From assembly GCF_016093545.1 (NCBI RefSeq), contig NZ_JADKYX010000012.1, forward strand, positions 1 to 64,000: 64,000 bases of DNA, in the 5' to 3' direction. The first letter of the stretch is position 1, and every line of letters begins with the position of its first letter. This DNA is from Massilia rhizosphaerae. GTDB taxonomy: Bacteria; Pseudomonadota; Gammaproteobacteria; Burkholderiales; Burkholderiaceae_D. Below, piece by piece: positions 1-7,497 of this stretch. Under the pieces are notes generated by a model. That model had not been told where the DNA came from, ran no database searches, and saw only the letters and a program-made list of their open reading frames with translations. A program made the position numbers and the translations under genes.

Positions 1-1
1 G

Positions 2-64
2 ATCTTCCACGTCATCTTCTGTAACCGGAAAATTAGCGAAATCGATCTACGAATCGAGCTGTAA
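2..64 (+). CDS. Transposase, C-terminal fragment (partial at window edge)
   Basis: The open frame enters from the left edge and reads IFHVIFCNRKISEIDLRIEL before a TAA stop. Tails of this kind (a short beta strand, then a basic residue and an L/ID motif) are typical of DDE integrase/IS481-like transposases. The 23-bp tandem repeat just downstream supports an insertion-sequence end. Only 20 residues are visible, so the family is a guess from style, and an unrelated protein end cannot be excluded. Confidence 0.4.
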   Translation: MFHVIFCNRKISEIDLRIEL

Positions 65-70
65 AATGAC

Positions 71-116
71 TAGACATGTGTCACCTATGTCTCTAGACAT
101 GTGTCACCCATGTCTC
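71..116. repeat. 23-bp tandem repeat, two copies
   Basis: Units at 71-93 and 94-116 differ at one base (TAGACATGTGTCACC then T or C, then ATGTCTC). Each unit is itself an imperfect palindrome (AGACAT...ATGTCT). The position right after the presumed transposase stop suggests transposase-binding repeats at the end of an insertion sequence. The sequence alone does not prove this. Confidence 0.75.
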
Positions 117-134
117 TGTGCCATACACGGCCCC

Positions 135-192
135 CGCCCACCAAACGTATGCGTCGCCGTAACGCATGGTGGGCACGGGGTGCCCATCCTAC
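135..192. repeat. REP-like palindromic repeat, copy A
   Basis: The reverse complement of 136-174 matches 34710-34748 at 34 of 39 positions by eye. It is followed by a GTGGGCAC-GGG-GTGCCCA hairpin like that of the larger copy at 34668-34767. It lies about 70 bases beyond the stop codon of the minus-strand MarR gene. Confidence 0.75.
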
Positions 193-263
193 TGGGATAG
201 ATAGGAGTATATACACGTATCTTGAAAACCGCATGACGCGCGTCGACGCGGCCGGTTAAAAAA

Positions 264-725
264 TCAGGACTGCTCGCTGCCGATGTCGTGGATGCCGGTC
301 TCGACGACGGCGCGCAGCAGCATCCGCAATTCGAGTGCGCGTTCGCTGCCGAAGTTCCGCTCGAACGTCTGCTGGGCGCGGCGCCACAGCGGCAGCACGG
401 CTTTCACCTTCGCCTTGCCGGCCGGGGTGAGGACGATGACGCGCTCGCGCTTGTCATGCTCGCTGGGACCGGTCGTCACCAGGGCATCGCGTTCAAGCGG
501 CTTGAGGTTGCGGGTGAGGGTCGTGCGGTCCATGACCAGTTCGGCGGACATCTGGTTGACCGTCATCGGCCCCAATCCCAGCAGTTTATACAGGATCGAA
601 AACTGCGTGACGCGCAGGCCGGCCTCGCTCAGGACCTGGTCGTACACGCCGGTGATGTAGCGCGACGCCTGGCGCAGGGCCAGGCAGTTGCACAGCGGGT
701 CGTTCGGTTGCGGGCGCGAAGTCAT
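264..725 (-). CDS. MarR-family transcriptional regulator
   Basis: This is a 153-residue protein of normal MarR length. The winged helix-turn-helix spans about residues 54-100, with the DNA-recognition stretch MDRTTLTRNLKPLERD and the wing HDKRERVIVLT. The N-terminus carries a CNC motif (Cys12, Cys14) that is also present in the second MarR protein at 1406-1813, so the two are paralogues. The gene is divergent from the thioesterase at 858, with 132 bases between the starts, so the usual inference is that it controls itself and that gene. The inducer is unknown. The cysteines could be redox-active, but that is inference. Confidence 0.9.
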   Translation of the reverse strand: MTSRPQPNDPLCNCLALRQASRYITGVYDQVLSEAGLRVTQFSILYKLLGLGPMTVNQMSAELVMDRTTLTRNLKPLERDALVTTGPSEHDKRERVIVLTPAGKAKVKAVLPLWRRAQQTFERNFGSERALELRMLLRAVVETGIHDIGSEQS

Positions 726-857
726 GGTCGGTGTGTCCGGTGCCGGGCCGGCGTTAGTGCCCGCCCTCTAGCGAGTATAACCCCCCGTGCGCCGGAATCT
801 GTGCATAATCGGCATCGAAACCTGCATATACACTCAATAACGGACGAAGGAGATTGC

Positions 858-1400
858 ATGGACACGCAGCAGACGGTGGCGGAACAATGGGACGCGCAGC
901 TGCGCGCGGTGCGCGCGCGCGTGACGCAGGGCGGCGGACGTCCAGGCATCGTGCCGGCGCAGGAAGCACGCGGGATGACGGGACTGGCGATCATGCAGGC
1001 GCTGCTCGACGGCCGCTTTCCGTACGCGCCCATCGCCGAGACGCTCGACTTCTTCCTCGTCGAGGTGGACCAGGGCACGGCCACGTTCCAGGGCACGCCG
1101 CAGGCGCAGCACCTGAATCCGATGGGCACCGTGCACGGCGGCTGGTACGCGACGCTGCTCGACTCGGCCGTGGGCTGCGCCGTGCAGACGATGCTGGAAC
1201 CCGGCTATGGGTACACGACGGCGGAGCTGAGCGTGAACCTCGTGCGCGGCGCGCGGCTGGACGGCGGGCCGCTGCGGGCGATCGGGACGGTGCTCCATTG
1301 CGGGCGCCAGCTCGCCACGGCCGAAGGAAAGATCGTCGATGCGCAGGGACGCCTGTACGCGCATGCGACGACCACGTGCCTCGTGTTCGAGGCGCGCTGA
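858..1400 (+). CDS. PaaI-family hot-dog thioesterase
   Basis: The 180-residue product carries the family signature NPMGTVHGGWYATLLDSAVG (HGG at residues 93-95) and the later strand YTTAELSVNLVR. Family members hydrolyse acyl-CoA thioesters in the cytoplasm. The substrate here is not evident. The start was chosen at the ATG behind an AAGGAG ribosome site; the frame stays open far upstream but only as antisense of the MarR gene. It is divergent from one MarR gene and ends five bases from the end of the other, so regulation by one or both is plausible. Confidence 0.85.
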   Translation: MDTQQTVAEQWDAQLRAVRARVTQGGGRPGIVPAQEARGMTGLAIMQALLDGRFPYAPIAETLDFFLVEVDQGTATFQGTPQAQHLNPMGTVHGGWYATLLDSAVGCAVQTMLEPGYGYTTAELSVNLVRGARLDGGPLRAIGTVLHCGRQLATAEGKIVDAQGRLYAHATTTCLVFEAR

Positions 1401-1405
1401 CGCCG

Positions 1406-1813
1406 TCAAACCACGCCGCGGAGTTGGCCGGCCAGCGCCGCGCCGAACCGGCTTTCGAACTCGGCCTGCGCCTGCTGCCACACGGGCAGGGCCTGCGCCA
1501 GCCGCGCGCGGCCCGCGTCGGTGAGGCGCACAACGTTGCGGCGCGCGTCGTCCTCGTGCGGGCCGATGGCCACGAGACCGTCGCGCGCCAACGGCTGCAG
1601 CGCGCGGATCACGCTGGTGCGCTCCATCGCCAGCGTGACGGCGAGATCCTTCATCGATGCCGCGTCGACCTCGTCGACGTAGACCAGGATCGAAAACTGC
1701 GTGCTCGTCAGGCCCACGCGCGACAGGTGGTCCTCGTACATCTTCGTGATCAGGCGCGCCGCCTTGCGGGAGGCGAAGCAGTTGCAGGCGAGGAGCCGTT
1801 CGGAGGCAGTCAT
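1406..1813 (-). CDS. MarR-family transcriptional regulator
   Basis: This 135-residue winged-helix protein has a recognition helix region MERTSVIRALQPLARDGLV and a wing EDDARRNVVRLT. It shares with the first MarR protein of the window the N-terminal CNC-x-A-x-R-x-A-x-R pattern (Cys10, Cys12) and the TQFSIL segment, which points to a duplication. It converges with the thioesterase and stands 46 bases upstream of the minus-strand SnoaL-like gene's start side. Ligand and targets are unknown. Confidence 0.88.
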   Translation of the reverse strand: MTASERLLACNCFASRKAARLITKMYEDHLSRVGLTSTQFSILVYVDEVDAASMKDLAVTLAMERTSVIRALQPLARDGLVAIGPHEDDARRNVVRLTDAGRARLAQALPVWQQAQAEFESRFGAALAGQLRGVV

Positions 1814-1859
1814 GGGCAGATGATATCCGAAAGCCCCGACGCCAGTGACGTCCCGCCCT

Positions 1860-2387
1860 TCAGCGCGCGGCGAGGCCCAGTTGCCGCATCAGTGTCAGGT
1901 TGTCCTCGATGTGCCAGTTGTCGGCGATCTTCCCATCCGCGATGCGGTAGATGTCGGTGGCGATGAAATCGACGGCTTGTCCCTGTCCCTGCCTGCCGGC
2001 CCACCGTCCCGTGAAATGGCCGTGGAAGCGGTAGTGCACGGTGACGCGGTCGCCCGCGACGATCATCTGGCGCAGGTCGGCCTGCAGGTCCGGGATCGCC
2101 GTGCGCACGAAGGCCGACGCCGCGAGCGGCCCCGCCACGCCTTGCGCGCGGCCCGGCGGCAGGGTGCGGTCGGTGAAATCGGGAGACAGTGCGGCGTGGG
2201 CGAAGCGCGCATCGCCCGTGTGCCAGAACGTGGCGTAACGGCGCGCCGCCAGCATTTCAGACTCCCGCTGCGCCGGCGACAGCGACGCGTCGGCGATGAC
2301 TTGCTGGGCGCTGACGAGTTGTTCGTCCGCGAAGGCCGGCAGCGACGCGAGCATGGCCGCGGCGGCGAGGAGGTGGTGAAGTGTCAT
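1860..2387 (-). CDS. Secreted SnoaL-like (NTF2-fold) protein
   Basis: The 175-residue product starts with a clear Sec signal peptide (MTLHHLLAAAAMLASLPAFA). The rest resembles SnoaL-like 'ester cyclase' proteins: an RRYATFWHTGD opening helix, a VTVHYRFHGHFTG strand pair and a closing GKIADNWHIEDN strand. The NTF2 fold hosts many unrelated small-molecule activities, so no reaction is assigned. It is divergent from the LysR gene at 2486 with 98 bases between them. That is the classic arrangement for a LysR target. Confidence 0.75.
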   Translation of the reverse strand: MTLHHLLAAAAMLASLPAFADEQLVSAQQVIADASLSPAQRESEMLAARRYATFWHTGDARFAHAALSPDFTDRTLPPGRAQGVAGPLAASAFVRTAIPDLQADLRQMIVAGDRVTVHYRFHGHFTGRWAGRQGQGQAVDFIATDIYRIADGKIADNWHIEDNLTLMRQLGLAAR

Positions 2388-2485
2388 GGTCGGACTCCAT
2401 CGTTGATCGATGGGCGCATCATAGATTTCACGCTGGCCGAAAAATAGCGGCAGAATACGAAATCATTGTTTCCGAAAAGCGCAAG

Positions 2486-3388
2486 ATGGACACGCTCGCC
2501 AACCACTTCCCCGCCCTCGTCACGTTTGCCCGGATCGTCGCCGCCGGCAGCCTGTCCGCCGCCGCGCGCGAGCTGGACGTGCCCGTGTCCGTCGTCAGCA
2601 AGCGTTTATCTCTGCTGGAGGCCGGCCTGGGCACGCGCCTGCTGCAGCGCACGACGCGGCGCCAGACCCTGACGGAAGAAGGCCGGCTGTTCCACGCGCG
2701 CGTGCTGCGCATCCTGGACGAAGTCGAGCAGGCCGAGGCCCTGCTCGCGCAGCGCCGCGACGGCGTGCACGGCCTGCTGCGCATCACGGCGCCGGGCGAA
2801 TTCGGACGGCGCTGGCTGGCGCCGCTCGCCGCCGCGTTCCAGGAACGGCACCCGCAGGTGACGATCGAGCTGGCGCTGTCGGACGCAGTCGTCGAGCTGC
2901 TGGACAGCGGCCACGACCTCGCGATCCGCTACGGCGCGCTGGCCGATTCCTCGCTCGTCGCGCGCGCGCTGGCGCCGAACTACCGCGTGCTGTGCGCGTC
3001 GCCCGCCTATTTGCGGCGCCACGGCGAGCCGCGCACGCCGGCGGAACTGGCGGGCCACCGCTGCATCGTGATCGGAGAGATGCGCCGCACCGACTGGAAG
3101 TTCGACGGCGACGAAACGGCACCGGTGCGCGCGGACGCCGCCTTCCTCACGAACGACGGCGGCGCCGCGCAGCAACTGGCGCTGGCCGGCAGCGGCATCG
3201 CCCTGAAATCGATCTGGGACGTGGGCGACGACCTCGCGGCGGGCCGCTTGCGGCGCGTGCTGCCGAACCACGCGATGGCGGCGGCGCCGCTGCACGCGGT
3301 GTATCCGCACCAGAGAAACCTGGCGCCGCGGGTGCGGATGTTCGTGGACTATCTGAAGGAGAAGCTGCAGGAAGCGTGGCACTGGTAG
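2486..3388 (+). CDS. LysR-family transcriptional regulator
   Basis: The 300-residue protein has an N-terminal winged helix-turn-helix (FARIVAAGSLSAAARELDVP, then VSKRLSLLEAGLGTRLLQRT) and a LysR substrate-binding domain with GLLRITAPGEFGRRWLAPL and DLAIRYGAL. It resembles the DsdC/PtxR-like 'transcriptional regulator, LysR' group with an MDTLANHFPALVTFARI opening. The start was set at the ATG that begins this canonical opening. The longer open frame upstream has no family similarity. The divergent SnoaL-like gene is its most likely target. Confidence 0.9.
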   Translation: MDTLANHFPALVTFARIVAAGSLSAAARELDVPVSVVSKRLSLLEAGLGTRLLQRTTRRQTLTEEGRLFHARVLRILDEVEQAEALLAQRRDGVHGLLRITAPGEFGRRWLAPLAAAFQERHPQVTIELALSDAVVELLDSGHDLAIRYGALADSSLVARALAPNYRVLCASPAYLRRHGEPRTPAELAGHRCIVIGEMRRTDWKFDGDETAPVRADAAFLTNDGGAAQQLALAGSGIALKSIWDVGDDLAAGRLRRVLPNHAMAAAPLHAVYPHQRNLAPRVRMFVDYLKEKLQEAWHW

Positions 3389-3391
3389 CCG

Positions 3392-4441
3392 TCAGCTGAC
3401 GCCCGCCTCCAGCAACGTCACCGTCCGCGCCTCCGTATCCAGCCGGCCCCGGATCCCGACGGGAATCGTGAACTGGTTGCGGATATGGCCGAACGAATAC
3501 CCCGTCACGGCCGGCACGCGCAGCCGCTGCAGGTGCACGTCGAACGTCTCGTCCAAGGTCAGCGACGGCCCGTCGCCCTGCGGTCCGCAGTTCTCGCAGA
3601 TGCCGATCATGACCCCGGCCGCTTTATCAAAAGCGACGGCCAGGTCGAGCTGCGTCATCCAGCGGTCGATGCGGTACGGCTCCTCGTTCACCTCTTCGAG
3701 GAACAGCAGGCCGCCCGTGAAATCGGCCGCATACGGCGTGCCGGCCAGCGCGCTCACGAGCGACAGGTTGCCGCCGATGAGCGGGCCCTCGGCGACGCCG
3801 CCATGCACGGTGCGCGTCGCGTACCACGGCTCGTCCAGCGCGCGGCGGTCGTTCTCCGCCGACATCGGGATCGTGTACGACGCGCGCGGTTCCGTCAGCA
3901 CGGCCAGCAGGTGCTCGGTCGCATAGTCGGATGGCGTGCTGGATGCGACCGGGCCGTGGAACGTCACGAGGCCCGCGTGGCGGTGGATGGCGAGGTGCAG
4001 CGCCGTGATGTCCGAATAACCCAGCAGGATTTTGGGGTGTGTGCGGATCAGGCGGTAGTCCAGGTGCCGCAGCAGGGAAATGCAGCCGGAGCCGCCGCGG
4101 ATCGCCCAGATGGCTTTTACTTCAAGGTCGCGGAACATCGCGTGCAGGTCGGCGATGCGGGCGGCGACCGTGCCGCCGTAATTGCCCCAGACCTCGCGCA
4201 GGTACGTGCCCTCCTTGACGCGGAAGCCCAGCGACTCGATGTGCTGCACGGCTTTCTGGATGGCGGCGTCGTTCGTGTAGCCGCCCGGCGCGACGAGGCC
4301 GACGACGTCGCCGCGCGCGAGGCGCGGTGGTTTGATCAATGGTGTCATGGTGGATGCGGCCCGCGCGGGCGCAGGCAGGGATGCAAAGCGCAGCAGCAGC
4401 GCCGCCGCCATCATCCGGTTGAATCTGCGCCTGCCGTTCAT
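3392..4441 (-). CDS. ldcA: LD-carboxypeptidase (peptidase family S66), probably exported
   Basis: LD-carboxypeptidases remove the terminal D-Ala from tetrapeptide stems of murein peptides. The 349-residue protein shows the S66 hallmarks: APGGYT, IRGGSGC, the nucleophile segment LGYSDITALHL (Ser143), LFLEEVNEEPYRIDR (catalytic Glu region) and GYSFGHI (His319). Unlike cytoplasmic E. coli LdcA it starts with RRRFNRMMAAALLLRFASLP and APARA, which looks like a Tat/Sec leader. The ATG at 4441 keeps this leader; a TTG at 4453 or an internal ATG at 4348 (no leader) are alternatives. A strong terminator lies directly upstream, so its own promoter must lie close to or inside the leader region. Confidence 0.85.
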   Translation of the reverse strand: MNGRRRFNRMMAAALLLRFASLPAPARAASTMTPLIKPPRLARGDVVGLVAPGGYTNDAAIQKAVQHIESLGFRVKEGTYLREVWGNYGGTVAARIADLHAMFRDLEVKAIWAIRGGSGCISLLRHLDYRLIRTHPKILLGYSDITALHLAIHRHAGLVTFHGPVASSTPSDYATEHLLAVLTEPRASYTIPMSAENDRRALDEPWYATRTVHGGVAEGPLIGGNLSLVSALAGTPYAADFTGGLLFLEEVNEEPYRIDRWMTQLDLAVAFDKAAGVMIGICENCGPQGDGPSLTLDETFDVHLQRLRVPAVTGYSFGHIRNQFTIPVGIRGRLDTEARTVTLLEAGVS

Positions 4442-4455
4442 GGGTGGGTTCAAGT

Positions 4456-4503
4456 AAAACGGCCCGCGCCGCGGAAGCTTTTGGCTTCCAGGGTCGCGGG
4501 CCG
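4456..4503 (-). terminator. Rho-independent terminator of the TonB receptor gene
   Basis: Read on the minus strand, the arms CGGCCCGCG and CGCGGGCCG enclose a second stem (GGAAGC/GCTTCC) and are followed by TTTT. It lies 53 bases after the receptor stop codon and directly in front of the LD-carboxypeptidase start, and so separates the two transcripts. Confidence 0.75.
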
Positions 4504-4555
4504 CCGGTACGCCATGGATACTGGCAATCCGGATGAAGAGGTCAGAAGACGCGGG

Positions 4556-7318
4556 TCAGAAGAAGCGGTACTTGACGTCGAAGCTCAGCGAGCGGCCGCG
4601 CGGATCGGCCACGCGCGGATCCCAGCCGGCGCCCACGACTTCGTCCACGTTGTGCGCGGTGAACGGCGGCTCGCGGTCGAACAGGTTCTGGATGCCGACG
4701 GTGAGCGTCGCGTTCTTGAGGCCCGTGTACGTCGTCGACAGGCCCCACGTCGTGTAGCTGGCCACGCGCGGATTGAAGCCGGCCGGCGGCGTGCCCTTGC
4801 CGCCGTTCGGCAGCTCGTCCGCGTAGCCGTCGCGGTACAGGTTACTGAGCAGGAAGCTCCACGGGCCCTTGCTCACGCTGAACGTGGCGCTGTGCTTCCA
4901 GCGCAGGTACAGGTCGCGCGTATAGAAATTGCCGACGTATTCGACGTACGGCTGGCCTTCGAACTCGGCGAACTTGTAGCTCTGGGTCCAGGTGCCGTCC
5001 AGGGTCGCGTTCCAGCGCCAGCCGTCCGGCAGCTTGCCGCGGCCGCGCAGGCCGACGTCGGCGCCGCGCGTCTTGAGGCCGGCCGCGTTGATCCAGCCGG
5101 CGTCGACGTACTCGATGACGCCGTCGGCGTTGCGGTGGATGTACTGGGGCAGCGCCGCCTCGTTGGCCAGCACGACCTGCGGGGTACGGTTCAGGATGCG
5201 GTCCTTGACGTTGATGGCCCAGTAGTCGACCGAGGCCGAGAAGTTGGCGTTCGGCTCGACGATGAAGCCCAGGGTGCCCTGCTTCGAGGTCTCCGGACGC
5301 AGGTTCGGATTGCCGCCGCCGAAGTAGCGCAGGCGCTCGATCGCGCAGAAGCGCGGGTCGCCCGGGTGGGTCGCGCAGCCGACCGGATCGGTCACGCCAT
5401 TGGGCAGTTCCTCGTCCAGGCGGCCCGAATACAGCTGGGCGAAGCTCGGCGCCAGGAAGCCCTTGTTCGCCGAGCCGCGCAGCATCAGCCAGCTCATGGG
5501 ACGATAGCTGAACGCGATCTTCGGATTCGTCGTCGCGCCGATCACGCTGTAGTCGTCGCGGCGCAGCGCGAGCTGCAGTTCCAGGTTCTTCATGACCGGG
5601 ACCACGAGCTCGGTGTAGATCGCCTTGATGTTGCGGTTGACCGTGTCCTGGTTCGCATTGCCCGGCGCCAGCAGGATCTTCGTCGCGTCGACGTCCTGCG
5701 CGAAGCCGTAGCCCTCGCGGCGCAGGTCGGTGCCGATCGCGCCCTGCAGCGGGCCGGCCGGCAGCTGCCAGAGTTCGCCCGAGATCGATGCGTTGAACTG
5801 CGTCAGCGTGGTCTTGCCGTGCTGCAGGCGGCCATAGAACTTGGTCGCCGCCAGCGCCTGCATCGCTTCCGCGCTCTGGCCTTGCGACGGCGCGGCCCAC
5901 GGGTTCACGACGCCGCTGCCCAGCACCTTGTACAGCGCGTCCGTGTAGGCATAGCCGTCGACGAGATTCGTCTTCGTGTGGCTCTCGCTATGCGACAGGT
6001 CGATCTTGTAGTCCCATTTTCCGGCGATGGTGCCGTCAAGCCCCGTCATCACGCGCACGGTGTCGGTCGTGTAGTTCTGCGTGCGGTTACCCAGCGGCCA
6101 GGCGCGCCATTTGTAGATGATCGGTTTCGTCTTGTCGAACGTGGCGATGTACGGCGACAGGTCCTGGTAGTACGGCTCGCCCACCGGATACGCGTTGCCC
6201 TTGGCGAGCGACGTCGAGATCTGCACCGGCGTCAGGATCGCCAGCGAATTCGTGTGCGCGGCGACGGCCTCGGCGAACACGCGGTGGTCCGGATTGATCT
6301 GGAACGTCGCGCGGGCGACGCCGTTCGTGCGTTCCGTCGGCAGCTGCATCACGTAGTCGGCGCCGTAGTCGTAGGCGCAGGAATACGTCGAGCGCAGCGG
6401 CGACGTCACGTCCTTCCACAGCGCCGTCGCGTACTGCATCATGCCCGGCACGCTGTCGCACTTGCCTTGCAGGCTCAACAGACCGGCCTGCAGGTATTTG
6501 TTCGGATCGCCCGGCATCTGGAAATTCGAGCCCAGCGCGGTGCCGGCACCCGCCAGCTGGTTGGCGACGGGGGCGCCGGTCGTGTCCGGCGACAGGCCGC
6601 GCGCCGGCTGGTAGCCGTTGGCGAAGGATCGCTGGTGCGAATCCAGTTCGTTGTTCCTGTCGTAGCCGACGGCCACCATCACGTTGTAGCGGTCCGTATC
6701 GAGATTGCCGCGGCCGGCGACGACCTGCAGGCGGCGGGTGGCGCCGCCGCCGTGCTCGGTCCAGTTGCCGGTGGCATTCGCCTGCAGGCCCTGGAAGTCG
6801 GTCTTGAGGATGAAGTTGATCACGCCGCCGACGGCGTCCGTGCCGTAGATCGCGGACGCGCCGTCCTTCAGCACCTCGACGCGGGCGACGGCCGCCAGCG
6901 GGATCGTGTTCAGGTCGACCGCCTTGCCGGACAGGCCGTAGCCGGCAATGCGGCGGCCGTTGATCAAGACGAGGGTGCCGGTCGGGCCCAGGCCGCGCAG
7001 CGACGCGAACGAGCCGCCGCCGCTGACGCGGTCGGCATCCGCGCCGAACACGTTATTACCTGAAGTCATATTGTCGGCACCCGTGCCGTTCGCCGAGATC
7101 AGGCGCATCAGCTGTTCGGCGTTCGTGATGCCCTGCTTGTCCAGCTGGTCCGGCGTGATCGTCTGCACCGGCAGGGCGCCTTCGGTGGCGATGCGTTTGA
7201 TGCTGGAACCCGTGATTTCGACGCGTGCGATCGGTTTATCCGTTTGCGCTTCCTGCGCGACAGCCGGTGCGGCGGCGCCGATCAGGGCAATCATGAACGC
7301 TAGCTTTTTGACTCTCAC
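4556..7318 (-). CDS. TonB-dependent outer membrane receptor
   Basis: The 920-residue protein has a signal peptide (residues 1-22, ending APAVAQ). Its plug domain (about 38-175) contains RVEITGSSIKR, LRGLGPTGTLVLINGRR and VEVLKDGASAIYGTDAVGGV, and a 22-strand-type barrel ends in the aromatic RSLSFDVKYRFF. No N-terminal sigma-signalling domain is present. The GTG start is set by an AAGGAG site six bases upstream. The substrate is unknown. The binding-protein gene 179 bases upstream and the LD-carboxypeptidase downstream on the same strand suggest peptide or muropeptide uptake, which is inference only. Confidence 0.9.
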   Translation of the reverse strand: MRVKKLAFMIALIGAAAPAVAQEAQTDKPIARVEITGSSIKRIATEGALPVQTITPDQLDKQGITNAEQLMRLISANGTGADNMTSGNNVFGADADRVSGGGSFASLRGLGPTGTLVLINGRRIAGYGLSGKAVDLNTIPLAAVARVEVLKDGASAIYGTDAVGGVINFILKTDFQGLQANATGNWTEHGGGATRRLQVVAGRGNLDTDRYNVMVAVGYDRNNELDSHQRSFANGYQPARGLSPDTTGAPVANQLAGAGTALGSNFQMPGDPNKYLQAGLLSLQGKCDSVPGMMQYATALWKDVTSPLRSTYSCAYDYGADYVMQLPTERTNGVARATFQINPDHRVFAEAVAAHTNSLAILTPVQISTSLAKGNAYPVGEPYYQDLSPYIATFDKTKPIIYKWRAWPLGNRTQNYTTDTVRVMTGLDGTIAGKWDYKIDLSHSESHTKTNLVDGYAYTDALYKVLGSGVVNPWAAPSQGQSAEAMQALAATKFYGRLQHGKTTLTQFNASISGELWQLPAGPLQGAIGTDLRREGYGFAQDVDATKILLAPGNANQDTVNRNIKAIYTELVVPVMKNLELQLALRRDDYSVIGATTNPKIAFSYRPMSWLMLRGSANKGFLAPSFAQLYSGRLDEELPNGVTDPVGCATHPGDPRFCAIERLRYFGGGNPNLRPETSKQGTLGFIVEPNANFSASVDYWAINVKDRILNRTPQVVLANEAALPQYIHRNADGVIEYVDAGWINAAGLKTRGADVGLRGRGKLPDGWRWNATLDGTWTQSYKFAEFEGQPYVEYVGNFYTRDLYLRWKHSATFSVSKGPWSFLLSNLYRDGYADELPNGGKGTPPAGFNPRVASYTTWGLSTTYTGLKNATLTVGIQNLFDREPPFTAHNVDEVVGAGWDPRVADPRGRSLSFDVKYRFF

Positions 7319-7368
7319 GTGGCTCTCCTTGTGCGCGGTGGCGATGGCCGGCTCGATGGCATGGTGGC

Positions 7369-7386
7369 GTAATGTCTTGGCATTAC
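7369..7386. promoter_or_regulatory. Inverted repeat upstream of the TonB receptor gene (possible operator)
   Basis: GTAATG and CATTAC are perfect 6-bp arms around a 6-base spacer, about 50 bases upstream of the receptor's GTG start. The position suits an operator, but no factor is known and such short repeats occur by chance. Confidence 0.3.
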
Positions 7387-7497
7387 GATATGTAGTCTTT
7401 CAAAGGTAAGCGCACTGGCGCGCGCCCAGCCAATGAAAATTCCGGAGCTGACTATAACTTCAGGGAATGTTTCACTAAGTTAATCTAGCAAAAACGC

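Noticed and set aside
71..116. CRISPR-like short repeat pair at the left edge
   Set aside because: Only two directly adjacent units without spacers; better explained as the end repeats of an insertion sequence.
3485..7063. Open frame of 1192 codons on the plus strand, antisense to the LD-carboxypeptidase and TonB receptor genes
   Set aside because: Long antisense frames are expected in high-GC DNA. The translation is Arg/Val/Ala-rich without domains, and both minus-strand genes have clear family motifs.
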